DNA of 64,000 nucleotides from Onchidella celtica. Its lineage: Eukaryota; Mollusca; Gastropoda; Systellommatophora; Onchidiidae. Shown piece after piece: positions 35,999 to 47,676 of the stretch. The notes under the pieces were generated by a model. It saw nothing but the letters and a program-made list of their open reading frames with translations, made no database searches and was not told the DNA's origin. Positions within the stretch are counted from its first letter, which is position 1, and each line of letters opens with the position of its first letter. The stretch lies in NCBI GenBank assembly GCA_963931925.1, contig OZ007581.1, positions 24,194,543 through 24,258,542 of the forward strand, written 5' to 3'. Made by a program: the position numbers and the translations under genes.

Positions 35999-37185
35999 TG
36001 TCACGAGTGGAGTGAGTGCAATTAAGGGGATTGCTACAGAGCGGGTGTAGAGTAAGAAGGACTCACAATAGACAGCAAGTTAAGCGTGCTGTTGTGAGTA
36101 GTGGGAGGGGGTCTGAATGAGGCGAAAGCGCTGTATAACTATCACTGCAAGTTAGAAGGTCCGACGGGGCGGACCTGTGAATAAGAGCCCAGCGGGCGGA
36201 CATAAGTGAAAGCAGTCGGGAGACGGATGAGTCTTTCCAGTAATGACTGGTATGTAGAACGTTGATTGATTATTATGATTGATGTATTATATTATATTCG
36301 TCTATTACCATGATGTGAATAAGTATATGTGAGGAATGTGGAAGTCCTTGATATTGGATATAGCAATGTGCGCCACGAGCGATAGATGAAAGTGAGTTCA
36401 TGGATTTGTAGCGCGAGTGAGTAGTGTGTACTCCGATGGAAGTGTGTTACCGTAAGATGTGTGGTGAGTGAAAGGTGAACTAGTGTGTGTACGCTCATGG
36501 ATTGTAAGGAGAGGTGGAGCGAATAGAAATGGTAGGGTATTATACCGATGTAATGTTATTCTTGTAGGTGTCGGGGACGGGCCGAAGAGCCACCTCGATG
36601 AGCACAAGTGATAGGCCAGCATAGGGCCGGAGGCCATACATAGGCCAGAAGTGAGACTGTCAGTGCAGGACAGTAGAGGCACATAAAGTCGTGGCAGTCA
36701 GGCCACGGACAGGGACGTAGATATGAGAGTGAATGAGATACTATATTGTTGCCATGTTGATAGGCTAGTGAACTGATACTATGTTGTTGCCATGTTGATG
36801 GCTATGGAAATAATAATGTGTTATTGCCCTGTGGAGATGCGAGTGGAATATTAAGGTGTATGACAATAGAAAGGGGATACTGAGAGACTGCGGTGCCAGT
36901 GAATCATTAATGTACTATTAAGACCCTGAGGGGAGAGGCTGAGGCCGAAGTGCCTTTAGGAGTAACTACCGGATTGTGGATCCGAGGGAGAGTGTGTGTG
37001 AGAATAAGGCCGTTGTACGGCAGTTCATTTCAATAATATAATGTATGTAATTGCGCTATTATATGTATAATAATGTTAATAAATGTGTGAGTCTGATGGG
37101 TTGTTTTGTTAAGTGTTAAACTTGTTTGTTCGTGATTGTCGTCCTGTCATAAACTATTACATCTCCCAGTCTGGGATTTGTGACA
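35999..37185 (+). repeat. Right LTR of the Gmr1-like element
   Basis: It starts TGTCACGAGTGGAG and ends GGGATTTGTGACA. Nearly identical to the left LTR. Confidence 0.92.
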
Positions 37186-37189
37186 GGCC

Positions 37190-38175
37190 CCAGCCACGCT
37201 ACCTTACTGCGCCTCATTTTTTCTACAAATAACAGAATCTTAGAGAGGCTGGGGAGAAACTGAAGCCCATTTTAATTTACCAACATGTGGTTTGTTGGAT
37301 TTTCCCTAAAATTTTGTGTTCGACTATTTAAGCAGAATAGCCCAAACACCCCCCCCCCCCCCAAATCCTTTCCCCCCGGGCCAACAAAATATGACGCTAG
37401 AAGAAACATATTTGTCTACAAACACATACAGGATAAGTCACGACAACAAGACACAGGACTCAACGTCCAGAAATTCTCCTTGCTGAGCATTGTACGAACT
37501 AGCCGACCCGCACAAGCTAAATACTGCAAATTCTTCACACCAAGCCCAGCTACATAATCTAGATCTGGGTCACATAAATAAAAGGATTTGGAATCGATGC
37601 AAACTTAATAGAACATATTGTGACACGCCACAATTCCTTGCAGAACATACATCTGTGGTAAAATTTCCAACCAAAGGGAGAGAAAAAAGGGAAATCGAAT
37701 AATACTTTTAGATTTTAAGGGACGAAAATCTTTTTCTGTTTTTTTTTTTTGAGGCTCAAAATAATCGTAAACAAATAATATCAAAGACAGATTTTTGTGA
37801 GATAGCACACCAAGATTAAGAATTTTTTGGTTTCGTAGTCATGACGTTTTAGATGGTTACATTTTCACCCTCTGGCTCCATTATAATATGATGATAACTG
37901 TACCACAATTTCATTTATCCCTCGCAAACAATTTCTTTTCTTAAATTAAATTAAAAAAGCAAGTTTTGTGGTTATCTCGGAGTTCATGGCGTAATAATTG
38001 CAATTCGCTTTTATGTATATCAAAATTGTTTATTTCCATTTATAGGACAGTTATAGTTACAATACCATTATCACATGATACCATGGCGGAAATACGCACT
38101 AGATGACTAATAGGTTATGATCCTAGTCACAAGGCCAGTTAAGACTAAAATGCATATGATATACACAATCTCAAT
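37190..38175. other. Intergenic stretch, no gene seen
   Basis: AT-rich, with one C run near 37350-37363. ORFs are short and unremarkable. Confidence 0.5.
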
Positions 38176-38182
38176 ATGTTTA

Positions 38183-38877
38183 CCGTACGCTTACACCAGA
38201 GATCCGCTTTCATGCGTTCGTTTTCTGAACGTATGTTAACGAACGACTGCGTGTTCACGCTCGTGTCCGTTCATGAAAGTACCTTCTACCACAGACTAAT
38301 AAAATACCCAGACTGGATTATCCCATTGTGTGACGTCACAAAACAGCGAAAGGTCATGAACCATCTGCCATTTTAGGTTTATGGTAGCGACCGACGCTTC
38401 AGCATAGCTACAATTTTGAATACCATTTTGACACGCCTACTGAAAGCAGAAGTTTGGTTCTTCACCAAGAAATTATACATGTACAACCAATCTTGACAAA
38501 TAAAAAGAAATTTTTACTGCAGATAGAACTAGAATCGGAATTTCCCGAGCGGCGGCCATGTTGGTTATACGGTCGCCGCTCAGGAAATTCCGTTAAAAAC
38601 GACACAGCCCGGAGCTCGTGTTTCCAGTCTGGTTAATTTATTAGTCTGTGCCTTCTACCGATATTAGAATGCGCGAGTGTGAACATTAATTCTCTACATA
38701 GTTTGTGTGTGGTACCGCACCGCTTGATTTCACCCCCTTGGCATACCCTATATTGTCGCCTCAAACCAACACAGGAGAGTTCATGGGACAAACTCTAGGG
38801 CGGCGTAAAAAAGGTGTCACGAACGAATGTTAACGTTAGGAAAGGATCGATTACGCGAGTTAGGTGAGAACTGGGGC
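38183..38877. mobile_element. PIF/Harbinger-like MITE, interrupted by a second MITE
   Basis: The left end is TTA then CCGTACGCTTACACCAG...CGCTTTC, matching the termini of the MITE at 52409-52797 in reverse orientation. Interior words (TGTCACGAACGAATG, CCCTAGAGTTTGTCCC on the other strand) are shared. The right end near 38877 is decayed (GAGAACTGGGGC). The element is split by 38290-38650. Confidence 0.65.
38290..38650. mobile_element. hAT-like MITE nested in the Harbinger-like MITE
   Basis: It has terminal inverted repeats CACAGACTAATAAA...CCAGACTGG, and a perfect 8-bp target duplication CCTTCTAC (38282-38289 and 38651-38658), the hAT size. The interior has a strong hairpin (CGGAATTTCC...GGAAATTCCG, about 38536-38592) and a CRE palindrome TGACGTCA (38331-38338). 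Confidence 0.88.
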
Positions 38878-38879
38878 TG

Positions 38880-40715
38880 ATTGAAACTATTTAGAGCCGT
38901 TTGTAAGCTCTTGCGCCCCGTGGAAAAGCACAAACGGCTATTGTTTACCTCAGCGACCTACTTTCCGCTCCATGCTAATAGTGGTTTCGCGGCGCCTCCT
39001 CTGTCTCGCAGTGCAAATCGACCAGTAGTGAAACCTCCCTGTATGTACATACTCTCTGGTTATACCTAACATTTACTTGATTTTCACAATTATATCATTA
39101 TCGGAATTGTTTGTGTTCTAAAAGGCAAGGTCAATGTAACCTATTTACATGACAAGACACGCATCTGGTTATTAAGTGCATTAAATTTTTTTTTAAAAAT
39201 TCAAATGAAGGCAGGAATCTCATGCCATGCAAAAACATTAATCCAGGAGGCCAAAGTGGCCGGGGAAAGTGTGACTTGAAATTTCAAAACCAACACTGAA
39301 TGAAGAAGAAATGATTCGAAGAAAATCAATACACTTCAAAATAAATGAACACTAATAGTTAATGTTATGATTGAAGCATCAAGTGTTTTCCCTTATGCTC
39401 TGTGGACACGGTTCTAATATTTTTATTCTATTTTATTTTGGAACTGAATCAAAATCGGCCCAGTTGTTTCACGATTGTAACTTAGAATAAAATACGGAAA
39501 AGAACAGTTTCTATTTCCATGTTTCTAATTTAACTTTCTATTTAGAATAGGCATTCACAAGAGAGTTTCAGCGATTCTAATGTGGTTCTAAGCTTATGTT
39601 AGAAAGAAAAGTGAAATTGGAATCTTCTGTTCTAAAATTTTCAGCACCGAATCGCTTTAGAACGATTCCTATCTTTATTCCAACTTTAGTTCTAATACAT
39701 TGATGGATCATGGCGGGGCTTAAGACAAGCAGCGCGTTTATCACTTCATTCAAAGCCAATCCCGTTTAGTATGACAACCTGTCTCTCACCCAAACACTTC
39801 TTTCAGTTTTTTCTTTTCCACCTCTGTCTTCCTTCATCTTCAAACAGGTTTGTGTTAGCGTTATAGCCAAAATTTCTTCATCGCTCGAGTCGATTCCCTT
39901 CACCGCCGATGGCCATTTTGTTGAATGAAGATCACGTCACATTTTTTAAAAATCTCCGTTGAAACAATTCGACAGTATTACAAACGGAACCGAGAGAGTG
40001 CATTCTTAATTTTATTTTACAAAGGCATCATAAATGTTTGAATGTAAAATGGGAGCAATTTTATGCAGCGTTAAAACACAAAAGAAATTCGGAAATACAA
40101 GTTTAGAATATATCGACTTCTAAAAAGGTGGAGGAAGGTAAGAAAAGTTAGTAGAACCGTGTACACACAGCTTAAAGTGTTTATTGTTTAATTTTCTTGG
40201 TTTCGTTTCTAACATAAAACTTTTTGGGGCCATATATCAACTTCACAAGAAAGGCGATTAATTTCAAAATTCCATGCATAAAGAATTAGGATGGGTACCA
40301 AGGATAATAATTACATGTACTTCGTTACGTTTAAAGACTGAATTCTGTATTTTCCATGTCGCAGTGGCGTTTTCGTTGGCGCAAAAAGAACAAATGCAAA
40401 TATTTCTTGATAAGAAAACCACCATGAAAAGGTCCTAATGGTGTTTCTTCAACAAAATTATGCCTGTTACATCTAGTGCAAAAAAGCAATGGAAGTTTTC
40501 GAGATTTTGTGACACATTTTTTCGCTGTGATGTAACCACTTGAAATAAAAACGAATTGTTTACGTGTTGTGACTGCGGCATAATTTAGTTGTTTGGCCTA
40601 TTTATAAATAGATACTTCAAGCCTGACCGAGTTCCCTGTCAAATGGCTATGAATGAAACTAGACAGTGTTTATATTTTGGTTGTTTCGAATGAGTGCAAA
40701 CGTGTTTAAACTAAC
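38880..40715. other. Intergenic stretch, no gene seen
   Basis: AT-rich. It has several scattered TTCTAAT/GATTCTAA words but no feature I recognise and no ORF worth calling. Confidence 0.5.
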
Positions 40716-40720
40716 AAATG

Positions 40721-42103
40721 TGTAACAGGGTGATAGATTGGCAAGGTATAACTAGTAGTTATAATAATATTGTGCCTATAACTAGCGTGGGAAGATAGTT
40801 AACGGCGGGGAGACAGAGTCATTGTAGGCCAGAGGGGGAAAGTATGGGATGCAACTGAAGCGCTTTGACACCCGAAAAGGGTAGTGTTTACTTGACCGCC
40901 GTACTTGTCGATCAGATCACCTGGGAATTGCTTGGGGGGGTAGAGCTGTTTCAATAGTATTTGACGTGGAGCCGACGGGGGTGGCTATTAGGATAACTAA
41001 TGCACACTCGGTGGGCGTCTTGGGACGCTACCTGACTGGGTATAAATCCCCGAACGCTCCTTCCAACTTCAGACCGCTGAGAGCACTCACCAGCTTCGTG
41101 CCGAAGAGGAGACCACAACTGCAACTGTAACTTTGTACTAGTCTTGTGAGTGGGGAAGGTCAGGGAACCCGCAAACATCCTTTGTCAGAGCGTGGTATCT
41201 TTGGTATCTTGTCGGCATTTGGGCTGTTGCTGAGTGGTAAGTTAATTGTACGATGTATGTGTATTTTACTTAATGTTCATGATTGTAGAACCTAAATCTA
41301 GTGGGTTTACTTTGGTATAACTACTGCCTCTGAGAGAGTCACGGAAACGCCGTTATATATATGTTACGAAACCTTATAGGATGGGGTCCGTTAGAGAGAG
41401 CGTTATTCTTCGTGGGGAACGTGTAAATATCATTAAAACTGTATTGATCGTTTATTCTATTGCCTATATGGGAGCCTATGGAGCATGGGAGCTGCAGCCT
41501 GACTTATAACAGTGTCAGCGGTTAAAAGTGTTAATGATGAATATCCGTCATGGAGTAAGTATGGAAGTCATGCCTTCCAGCAGTAGATTAGGACTTTGCG
41601 ATTGTTTTTCTACAGAGGAGGAAGAACAACACCTTCTTGGCTTCTCAACTTCTTATACTTTGATTAACGACATCGTGGCTTCTTGGCTTCCCGACCTATT
41701 GGTACCTGCCGATACCTGTTGATCTAACTGCGCAGTCAAGCCAGGGTAGAGAGGAAGAACCAGTGCCCAGATAGCGCCATACACCCCTAAAGGAGAGGTT
41801 TCCTTATGCTGAATGTTCCCATGTGTTTTATAAAATGTGCTAGAGATTGAATATTACGAAGCCATTTAATTAGCATGTACTGATTTGCATCAACTTCATT
41901 CCATCGAAATTCACATGAAATTGTATGACCTATGTTCCTATTATTATTGAATGAATTAATAATTATTGTATATATGTAAGCAATACAGATATCGTTTGTT
42001 ATAACTTATAGAAGAGAGATAGTCGATTATTTAGTGTGTTTGTGCCGTGCCCATCACGGCTGGTGTCAGAAGAAAGTTAGTGAGAGAAAGTGGAAACATC
42101 ACA
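40721..42103 (+). mobile_element. Solo LTR, family 3, first copy
   Basis: It begins TGTAACAGGGTG and ends GGAAACATCACA. A perfect 5-bp target duplication AAATG lies at 40716-40720 and 42104-42108. A TATA box (GGGTATAAATCCCC, about 41038) gives the plus orientation. Confidence 0.9.
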
Positions 42104-42323
42104 AAATGGATGCACTTCACTTCGCATGTGACATCTCAGAGTGAATGTATCCTGTTTACGTGAAGCATTTAGCAGTGGGTGATCGGGAAACTTCTACTCT
42201 ATTGGGAATTACACATAAGGACCGTAGTATGCCCTCACAGGGATTAGAGTTATCACTGGGAAGGGGGTTATTGGAGAAGCGGAGAAGAAACAGAGACTGC
42301 CTTGAACTTGATGTTACCGTCAC

Positions 42324-42324
<1 letters not shown>

Positions 42325-42404
<80 letters not shown>

Positions 42405-42522
42405 GAAAGAAAAGGAGTGCGAGAAAGAGAGAAGGAGGGAAAGGAAAATATGACAGAGAAAGAGAGAGAGAGAAAGAAAGAGAGAGAGAAGGAGGGAAAG
42501 GAGAGGAAAAGTAAAGAAAATG

Positions 42523-42564
<42 letters not shown>

Positions 42565-42592
42565 GAAGAGTGAGAGGAAAAGAATAGAGAAT

Positions 42593-42634
<42 letters not shown>

Positions 42635-42661
42635 GAGTGAGAGGAAAAGAATAGAGAATGA

Positions 42662-42697
<36 letters not shown>

Positions 42698-42734
42698 GAG
42701 AAAGAGGAAGAGTGAGAGGAAAAGAATAGAGAAT

Positions 42735-42766
<32 letters not shown>

Positions 42767-42830
42767 AAGAAAGAGGAGAGAGGCAGAGAGAGAGAAAGAG
42801 AGAGAGAGTGTGTGTGTGTGTGTATTCCTG
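42325..42830. repeat. Long (GA)n microsatellite with minisatellite blocks
   Basis: Nearly pure purine, with a repeated block GGAAGAGTGAGAGGAAAAGA about every 70 bp and a (GT)n end. The long serine/leucine ORF on the minus strand is an artefact. Confidence 0.95.
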
Positions 42831-42849
42831 ACGTGGACAAACCCAAAGA

Positions 42850-43380
42850 GTAAAAGTCAAAACCTTACTTGCTATATCTCCCACTTCCACCCCCAGGCAA
42901 ACAGTGACATAGTAGAAATTTATTATTATGTAACTGTGAAATAAAGAGCTTTTCATTTAATGGCGATGATATAAAATTATGTAACCAATTTGGACTGTAC
43001 ATTTCATGTGAATACTAAAAACGAGGTTGTTAATAACAGTACTCCCCTTTGTGCAATAAAGATGACGGTTATAAATTCCATCTATGTACCCAAAAGGAAG
43101 GTTAATGTTAACATCGTGTGTGTTACCAAAAATCGACAGTTGCTAATTTCATGATCAAAACCTTTGTTAGGGGACCGTAGTGTAATTACAAATATGAACA
43201 GAGAAAATGTTGCGTTGTGTTATCTGTTCAGTTTTGATTAATTTGTGATGACAAAAAAAAACAAAAGAAGAAAAAAAACTATCAGTCATACAAAATTATA
43301 ACCCAGATAGAAAGAAAAAAACACGATTAATTTCTTAATAAGAAATTTGCTAAAACAAAAAAATTTGGAGAGAGAGCTTT
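42850..43380. other. Intergenic stretch, no gene seen
   Basis: AT-rich and without recognisable repeats or coding potential. Confidence 0.5.
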
Positions 43381-43385
43381 TTCTG

Positions 43386-43741
43386 TATAGGTAGAATGCG
43401 CATGACGTCACAGAGTTTTTGTTTTGTACTTCCGCCAAACAAGATGGCTGGTGGATCAGCTGATGAGTGTAACTTCGAGATGTGTCTACGCAGTTAAAAT
43501 GTCTGCTGGTTGCGTTGCAGTTGACTGTTGTGACAGGGGTGGAAAGGATGTATCCAAACTGGTCCGATTCCCTACCATCCGTGTAAACAAGAGAAAGGAA
43601 GTGAAAGAATTGACCGAACATCTCCCATCTACGTATACACACGTGTCATTGTTTACAGTAGTGAACTCGCCGCCGATTGGTTCGCGACGCCTTAAGTGGG
43701 TCCGGACAGACAAGATGGTGGATATGCGCATTCTACCTATA
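43386..43741 (+). other. THAP-like half-domain inside an 18-bp perfect inverted repeat
   Basis: TATAGGTAGAATGCGCAT (43386-43403) is mirrored exactly at 43724-43741. Inside, from the ATG at 43499, the frame reads MSAGCVAVDCCDRGGKD, then VSKLVRFPTIRVNKRKEVKE. This fits the first half of a THAP zinc finger (C-x4-C, then FP). The second half (W, C..H) is absent, so it is either an exon of a THAP gene or a captured piece in a MITE-like unit. Confidence 0.5.
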
Positions 43742-43846
43742 GACAGGACATAGACGCTTCGGGCTGTGTCAGTTTCTCCGGAAATTTCCGAGAATGCGCC
43801 ATCTTGGTATTACTGTAGATCCCCCCGATGCCATATTGTTTACGTT

Positions 43847-43977
43847 ATGGCGACAAGAGGAGCTCGTTATTGCTCTTATATTAATTGTAGCTCTAACTCC
43901 AAGACTTCCATTGATCCTAGAACTGGAGCGAGCCTGAAATTCTATAACTATCCAAATCCAGAAAAAGACAGAGAGAG
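43847..43977 (+). CDS. First exon of a THAP-domain protein
   Basis: It starts MATRGARYCSYINCSSNSKT and continues DPRTGASLKFYNYPNPEKDRER. This is the N-terminal half of a THAP finger (paired cysteines followed by an F-x-P-like block). It ends at AGAG with a perfect GTAAGT donor at 43978, in phase 2. THAP fingers bind DNA and occur both in host regulators and in P-element-like transposases. The next exon, which should carry the tryptophan and the C..H pair, is not found in the window. A MITE piece and a LINE tail lie where it would be expected. The gene may be broken. Confidence 0.55.
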
Positions 43978-44384
43978 GTAAGTAGACTATGTTATTTATA
44001 ATATAAATCTAGTGCGATTGAACACTCGCTGACACTGTCACTGTCAGTGTTAGCAATCACAGTGATCGGTGACTGTTTTTTTTTTTACTCGATTGGGGTT
44101 ACAAGAGAATTTGAAACACAATTCAGTGCGTTTGGGATGTTTGGTTTTATTCCCAAACATAAATGTCACTTGTTTGCAAGGATTTAAAGATTATCAATAT
44201 CAGTTTAAACAGAGCTGGTGTCCATGAGTGTTTGACTAGGACCTAAGACTAGCCTAGGCCTGGCTAGGCTAGGAGTCCAGGCTTTGTATCATCAGTGCTC
44301 TAGTTTTCACCTGCCTATATTAATGCATAAAAACACGATGTCCAAACACTGCATGCCGTAGGCAAACTCGTAGATCGCCTATGC

Positions 44385-44514
44385 CATAGACTAGCATACA
44401 GTGTTTCCAAGATGACGGAAGGCTAGCAGTAGACGAATTTGAGGTCACGCTAGAACGATGTTTCGTGACGTCACACAATGGGAATGTCCCGTCTGGTTTA
44501 TCGCCTAGTCTGTG
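44385..44514. mobile_element. Fragment of the hAT-like MITE family
   Basis: Its right end, read inward, is CACAGACTAGGCGATAAACC, then ATTCCCATTGTGTGACGTCA. It aligns with the left end of the MITE at 38290. No clear target duplication is seen. Confidence 0.55.
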
Positions 44515-44607
44515 GTGTGCACCAAATATTCGAAACATAGAAAGCGAGGCACTTTTTAGATCTGAAATGAAGACCTATCTCTTCAGAAAACACTTTGATG
44601 TACAGTC

Positions 44608-44640
<33 letters not shown>

Positions 44641-44815
44641 AGGAGAAAGAGAGAGAGAGGAGGGAGAGATAGTGTTTGTGTGTGTGTGTGCCTTTGTGTG
44701 TGTGGTCAGTTGTTAGGAATGAGATTTGTTCTGTTTTTGCATGTTTTGTAAAGCGCATAGAGCATCTCTGGATATGCGCTATATAAATGAACTTTATTAT
44801 TATTATTATTATTAA
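44515..44815 (+). mobile_element. 5'-truncated L2/CR1-type LINE tail
   Basis: It encodes SEALFRSEMKTYLFRKHF, the last residues of the ORF. A (TG)n stretch follows, then AAAGCGCATAGAGCATCTC, GCGCTATATAAATG and (ATT)n. The same 3' UTR layout ends the copy at 53630-54360. Confidence 0.75.
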
Positions 44816-45693
44816 TTCTATACCCACAATGTCTCCACTACTATACCAAGTCAGGAAAGCAGTTCGGAGCAGATGGGCGGGGTGGGTTGATAGATTTATT
44901 GCCCTTTTACAGTGGCCTCCACCAGGCCACCGGGTAATTAGATACCGTTCTACCTGAGCGCACACAGTGGATGATCTGCAGTGGATTAAAATTTTGTGTC
45001 ATTTTCGTGTTTGATTTTGAATCCTTTGGCAGCATATTGTGAGCGTTTGTGAAGAGCTATCCAGGCAGAAAGTTGATGAAGAAATTCACAAAAAATAGTT
45101 GTACATGCTGATATAAGATTCATAAACAGGACACTACTGTAACTATTCTTACTGATCATTTTTGCATAAAAGGTCAGGTTTAAGGAAGTCTGATGATTTA
45201 GTCATGTAAGTCATATAAACTCAATTATCCAAGAATTAGCACTTAATTCAGCATTCTGTTTCCCATCCACTTTTAGGGCAATTTAAGCCCAGTGCAAATG
45301 TCCAAACATCAAATTCGTTGTCTCCTTATGTTGTCTGATATTATTTGTTTTGTTGACACACCATCAGTTCCATTTCAGCATTTTCAAGCTTTTGCATAAT
45401 AAATATTATGTATATGATTGCTAGAATCATGCATGATGCTGATTGGAGTGTTGGTAGCCTAACTTTAATTTGTAGCTTAGAACAAATCTTGTTAGCCGAT
45501 TATCTTAGTAGGAGTTTACACATAATTAAAAGCAGACAACATCATATTGTTTTACACTCCCTCTCTCTCAATCTCTTTATTTCATTCACCCTTCTCTTAC
45601 TCTCTCCCAGTTTTTGATACATTCAACAATTTCACATTTTTCTTAGCTAGCCTTTACTTTCATTTAACAGAATGCCCATTATTTGGTTTTCAG

Positions 45694-46071
45694 AAAAAAA
45701 AAATCAGTTATCATGGAGCATACACTGGTCAGTCACACTGACCTAATCAATAAACTCTGCCATGTTTGTAAATATGTTTGTGGCCTCCGTGTACGGAGCT
45801 CTGCTGATGTGAAGGCAAATAAAATGCCATGAGACTGTGCATTGTTTCGCAAAGACTTACTCCTATATTTTGGAATAGACATTGAATCAGATGACAGTAC
45901 TTTAGGCCCTCTGCAAAAATTTGCCACAAGTGTGAAAGCCGTAATCATTGTAAAAAGTATTTAAAAGCAACTGTTTTTCACAACATTACGGAAGAAATGG
46001 CCAGAGAAGTGAAAAGATGCACACCACAAAAAAGAAATCTGGAATCGAGAAGCATTAGCCGACAAATTTAA
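45694..46071 (+). pseudogene. Broken zinc-binding domain gene resembling the RAG1 N-terminal region
   Basis: After a good acceptor (TTTTCAG at 45687-45693) and an ATG at 45713, the frame reads LCHVCKYVCG, then (past one stop) LFRKDLLLYFGIDIESDD. After a frameshift near 45905 it reads ICHKCESRNHCKKYLKATVF. The CxxC...FGIDxxxD...CHxC pattern matches the zinc-binding region of RAG1 N-termini and of N-RAG-type mollusc elements, as I recall them. At least one stop and one frameshift break it. It may have belonged to the THAP locus upstream, but linkage is unproven. Confidence 0.45.
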
Positions 46072-46319
46072 CAAGCTGAATGGTCTTTATGCCACAGTTG
46101 ACAAAATATCTCAGAGTCATCCAGTCTCCCCTGAAACATTTCCACCGATCCAAAAATCTATCCAAAACAACTGCACTTTTTGCAGGCACAAGTACAAATC
46201 AAAATGTTCATCCAAAATTTCACTTCCTGGAAGAACATTGTTTTCCCTGGATTAGATATTGTGGCTTAGGTTTAGGATTTCACAGCGAGCAAGCTGCAAA
46301 ACATCTCCACAAGACCATC

Positions 46320-47671
46320 TGTAACAGGGTCACAGATTGGCAAGGTATAAATAGCGTGGGAAGATAGTTGACGGCGGGGAGACAGAGTTATTGTAGGCCA
46401 GAGGGGGAAAGTACGGGATGCAACGGAAAGCGTTGACACCCGAAAAGGGTAGTGTTTACCTGACCGCCGCACTTGACGATCAGATCACCTGGGAATTGCT
46501 TGGGGGGTAGAGATGCTTCAATAGTATTTGACGTGGAGTCGACGGGGGTGGCTATTAGGATAACTAATGTACACTCGGTGAGCGTCTTGGGACGCTACCC
46601 GACTGGGTATAAATCCCCGAACGCTCCTTCCAACTTCAGACCGCTGAGAGCACTCACCAGCTTCGTGCCGAAGAGGAGACCACAACTGCAACTGTAACTT
46701 TGTACTAGTCTTGTGAGTGGGGAAGGTCAGGGAACCCGCAAACATCCTTTGTCAGAGCGTGGTATCTTTGGTATCTTGTCGGCATTTGAGCTGTTGCTGA
46801 GTGGTAAGTTAATTGTACGATGTATGTGTATTTTACTTAATGTTCATGATTGCAGAACCTAAATCTAGTGGGTTTACTTTGGTATAACTACTGCCTCTGA
46901 GAGAGTCACGGAAACGCCGTTACATATGTGTTACGAAACCTTATAGGATGGGGTCTATTAGAGAGAGCGTTATTCTTCGTGGGGAACGTGTAAATATCAT
47001 TAAAACTGTGTTGATCGTTTATTCTATTGCCTATATGGGAGTCTATGGAGTATAGGAGCTGCAGCCTGTCTTATAACAGTGTCAGCGGTTAAAAGTATTA
47101 ATGTTGAATATCCGTCATGGAGTAAGTATGGAAGTCATGCCTTCCAACAGTAGATTAGGAAGTTACGATTGTTTTTCTACAGAGGAGGAAGAACAACACC
47201 TTCTTGGCTTCTCAACTTCTTGTACTTTGATTAACGACATCGTGGCTTCTTGGCTTCCCGACCTATTGGTACCTGCCGATACCTGTTGATCTAACTGCGC
47301 AGTCAAGCCAGGGTAGAGAGGAAGAACCAGTGCCCAGATAGCGCCATACACCCCTAAAGGAGAGGTTTCCTTATGCTGAATGTTCCCATGTGTTTTATAA
47401 AATGTGCTAGAGATTGAATATTACGAAGCCATTTAATTAGCATGTACTGATTTGCATCAACTTCATTCCATCGAAATTCACATGAAATTGTATGACCTAT
47501 GTTCCTATTATTATTGAATGAATTAATAATTATTGTATATATGTAAGCAATACAGATATCGTTTGTTATAACTTATAGAAGAGAGATAGTCGATTATTTA
47601 GTGTGTTTGTGCCGTGCCCATCACGGCTGGTGTCAGAAGAAAGTTAGTGAGAGAAAGTGGAAACATCACAC
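46320..47671 (+). mobile_element. Solo LTR, family 3, second copy
   Basis: It begins TGTAACAGGGTC and ends GGAAACATCACA. A perfect 5-bp target duplication CCATC lies at 46315-46319 and 47672-47676. It is very similar to 40721-42103 but has its own target duplication, so the two are independent insertions. Confidence 0.9.
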
Positions 47672-47676
47672 CATCC

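Larger units (their letters stand above)
29352..37185 (+). mobile_element. Ty3/gypsy-type LTR retrotransposon, Gmr1-like order, young fossil
   Basis: The LTRs are 29352-30531 and 35999-37185, with about two differences between them over 1.18 kb. By that measure the insertion is very recent. The right LTR has TGTCAC...GTGACA inverted ends. A proline-tRNA type primer site follows the left LTR and a purine tract precedes the right one. I see no matching target duplication. The single long frame holds gag, protease, integrase, reverse transcriptase and RNase H parts. It does not look whole; I estimate about one large break. Confidence 0.9.

Noticed and set aside
42156-42956. 266-codon serine/leucine-rich ORF on the minus strand
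   Set aside because: It is a (GA)n microsatellite read through in the CT direction.
40716-47676. The two 1.35-kb direct repeats as the LTRs of one 7-kb element
   Set aside because: Each copy has its own 5-bp target duplication (AAATG and CCATC), and nothing between them looks like gag or pol. They are two separate solo LTRs.
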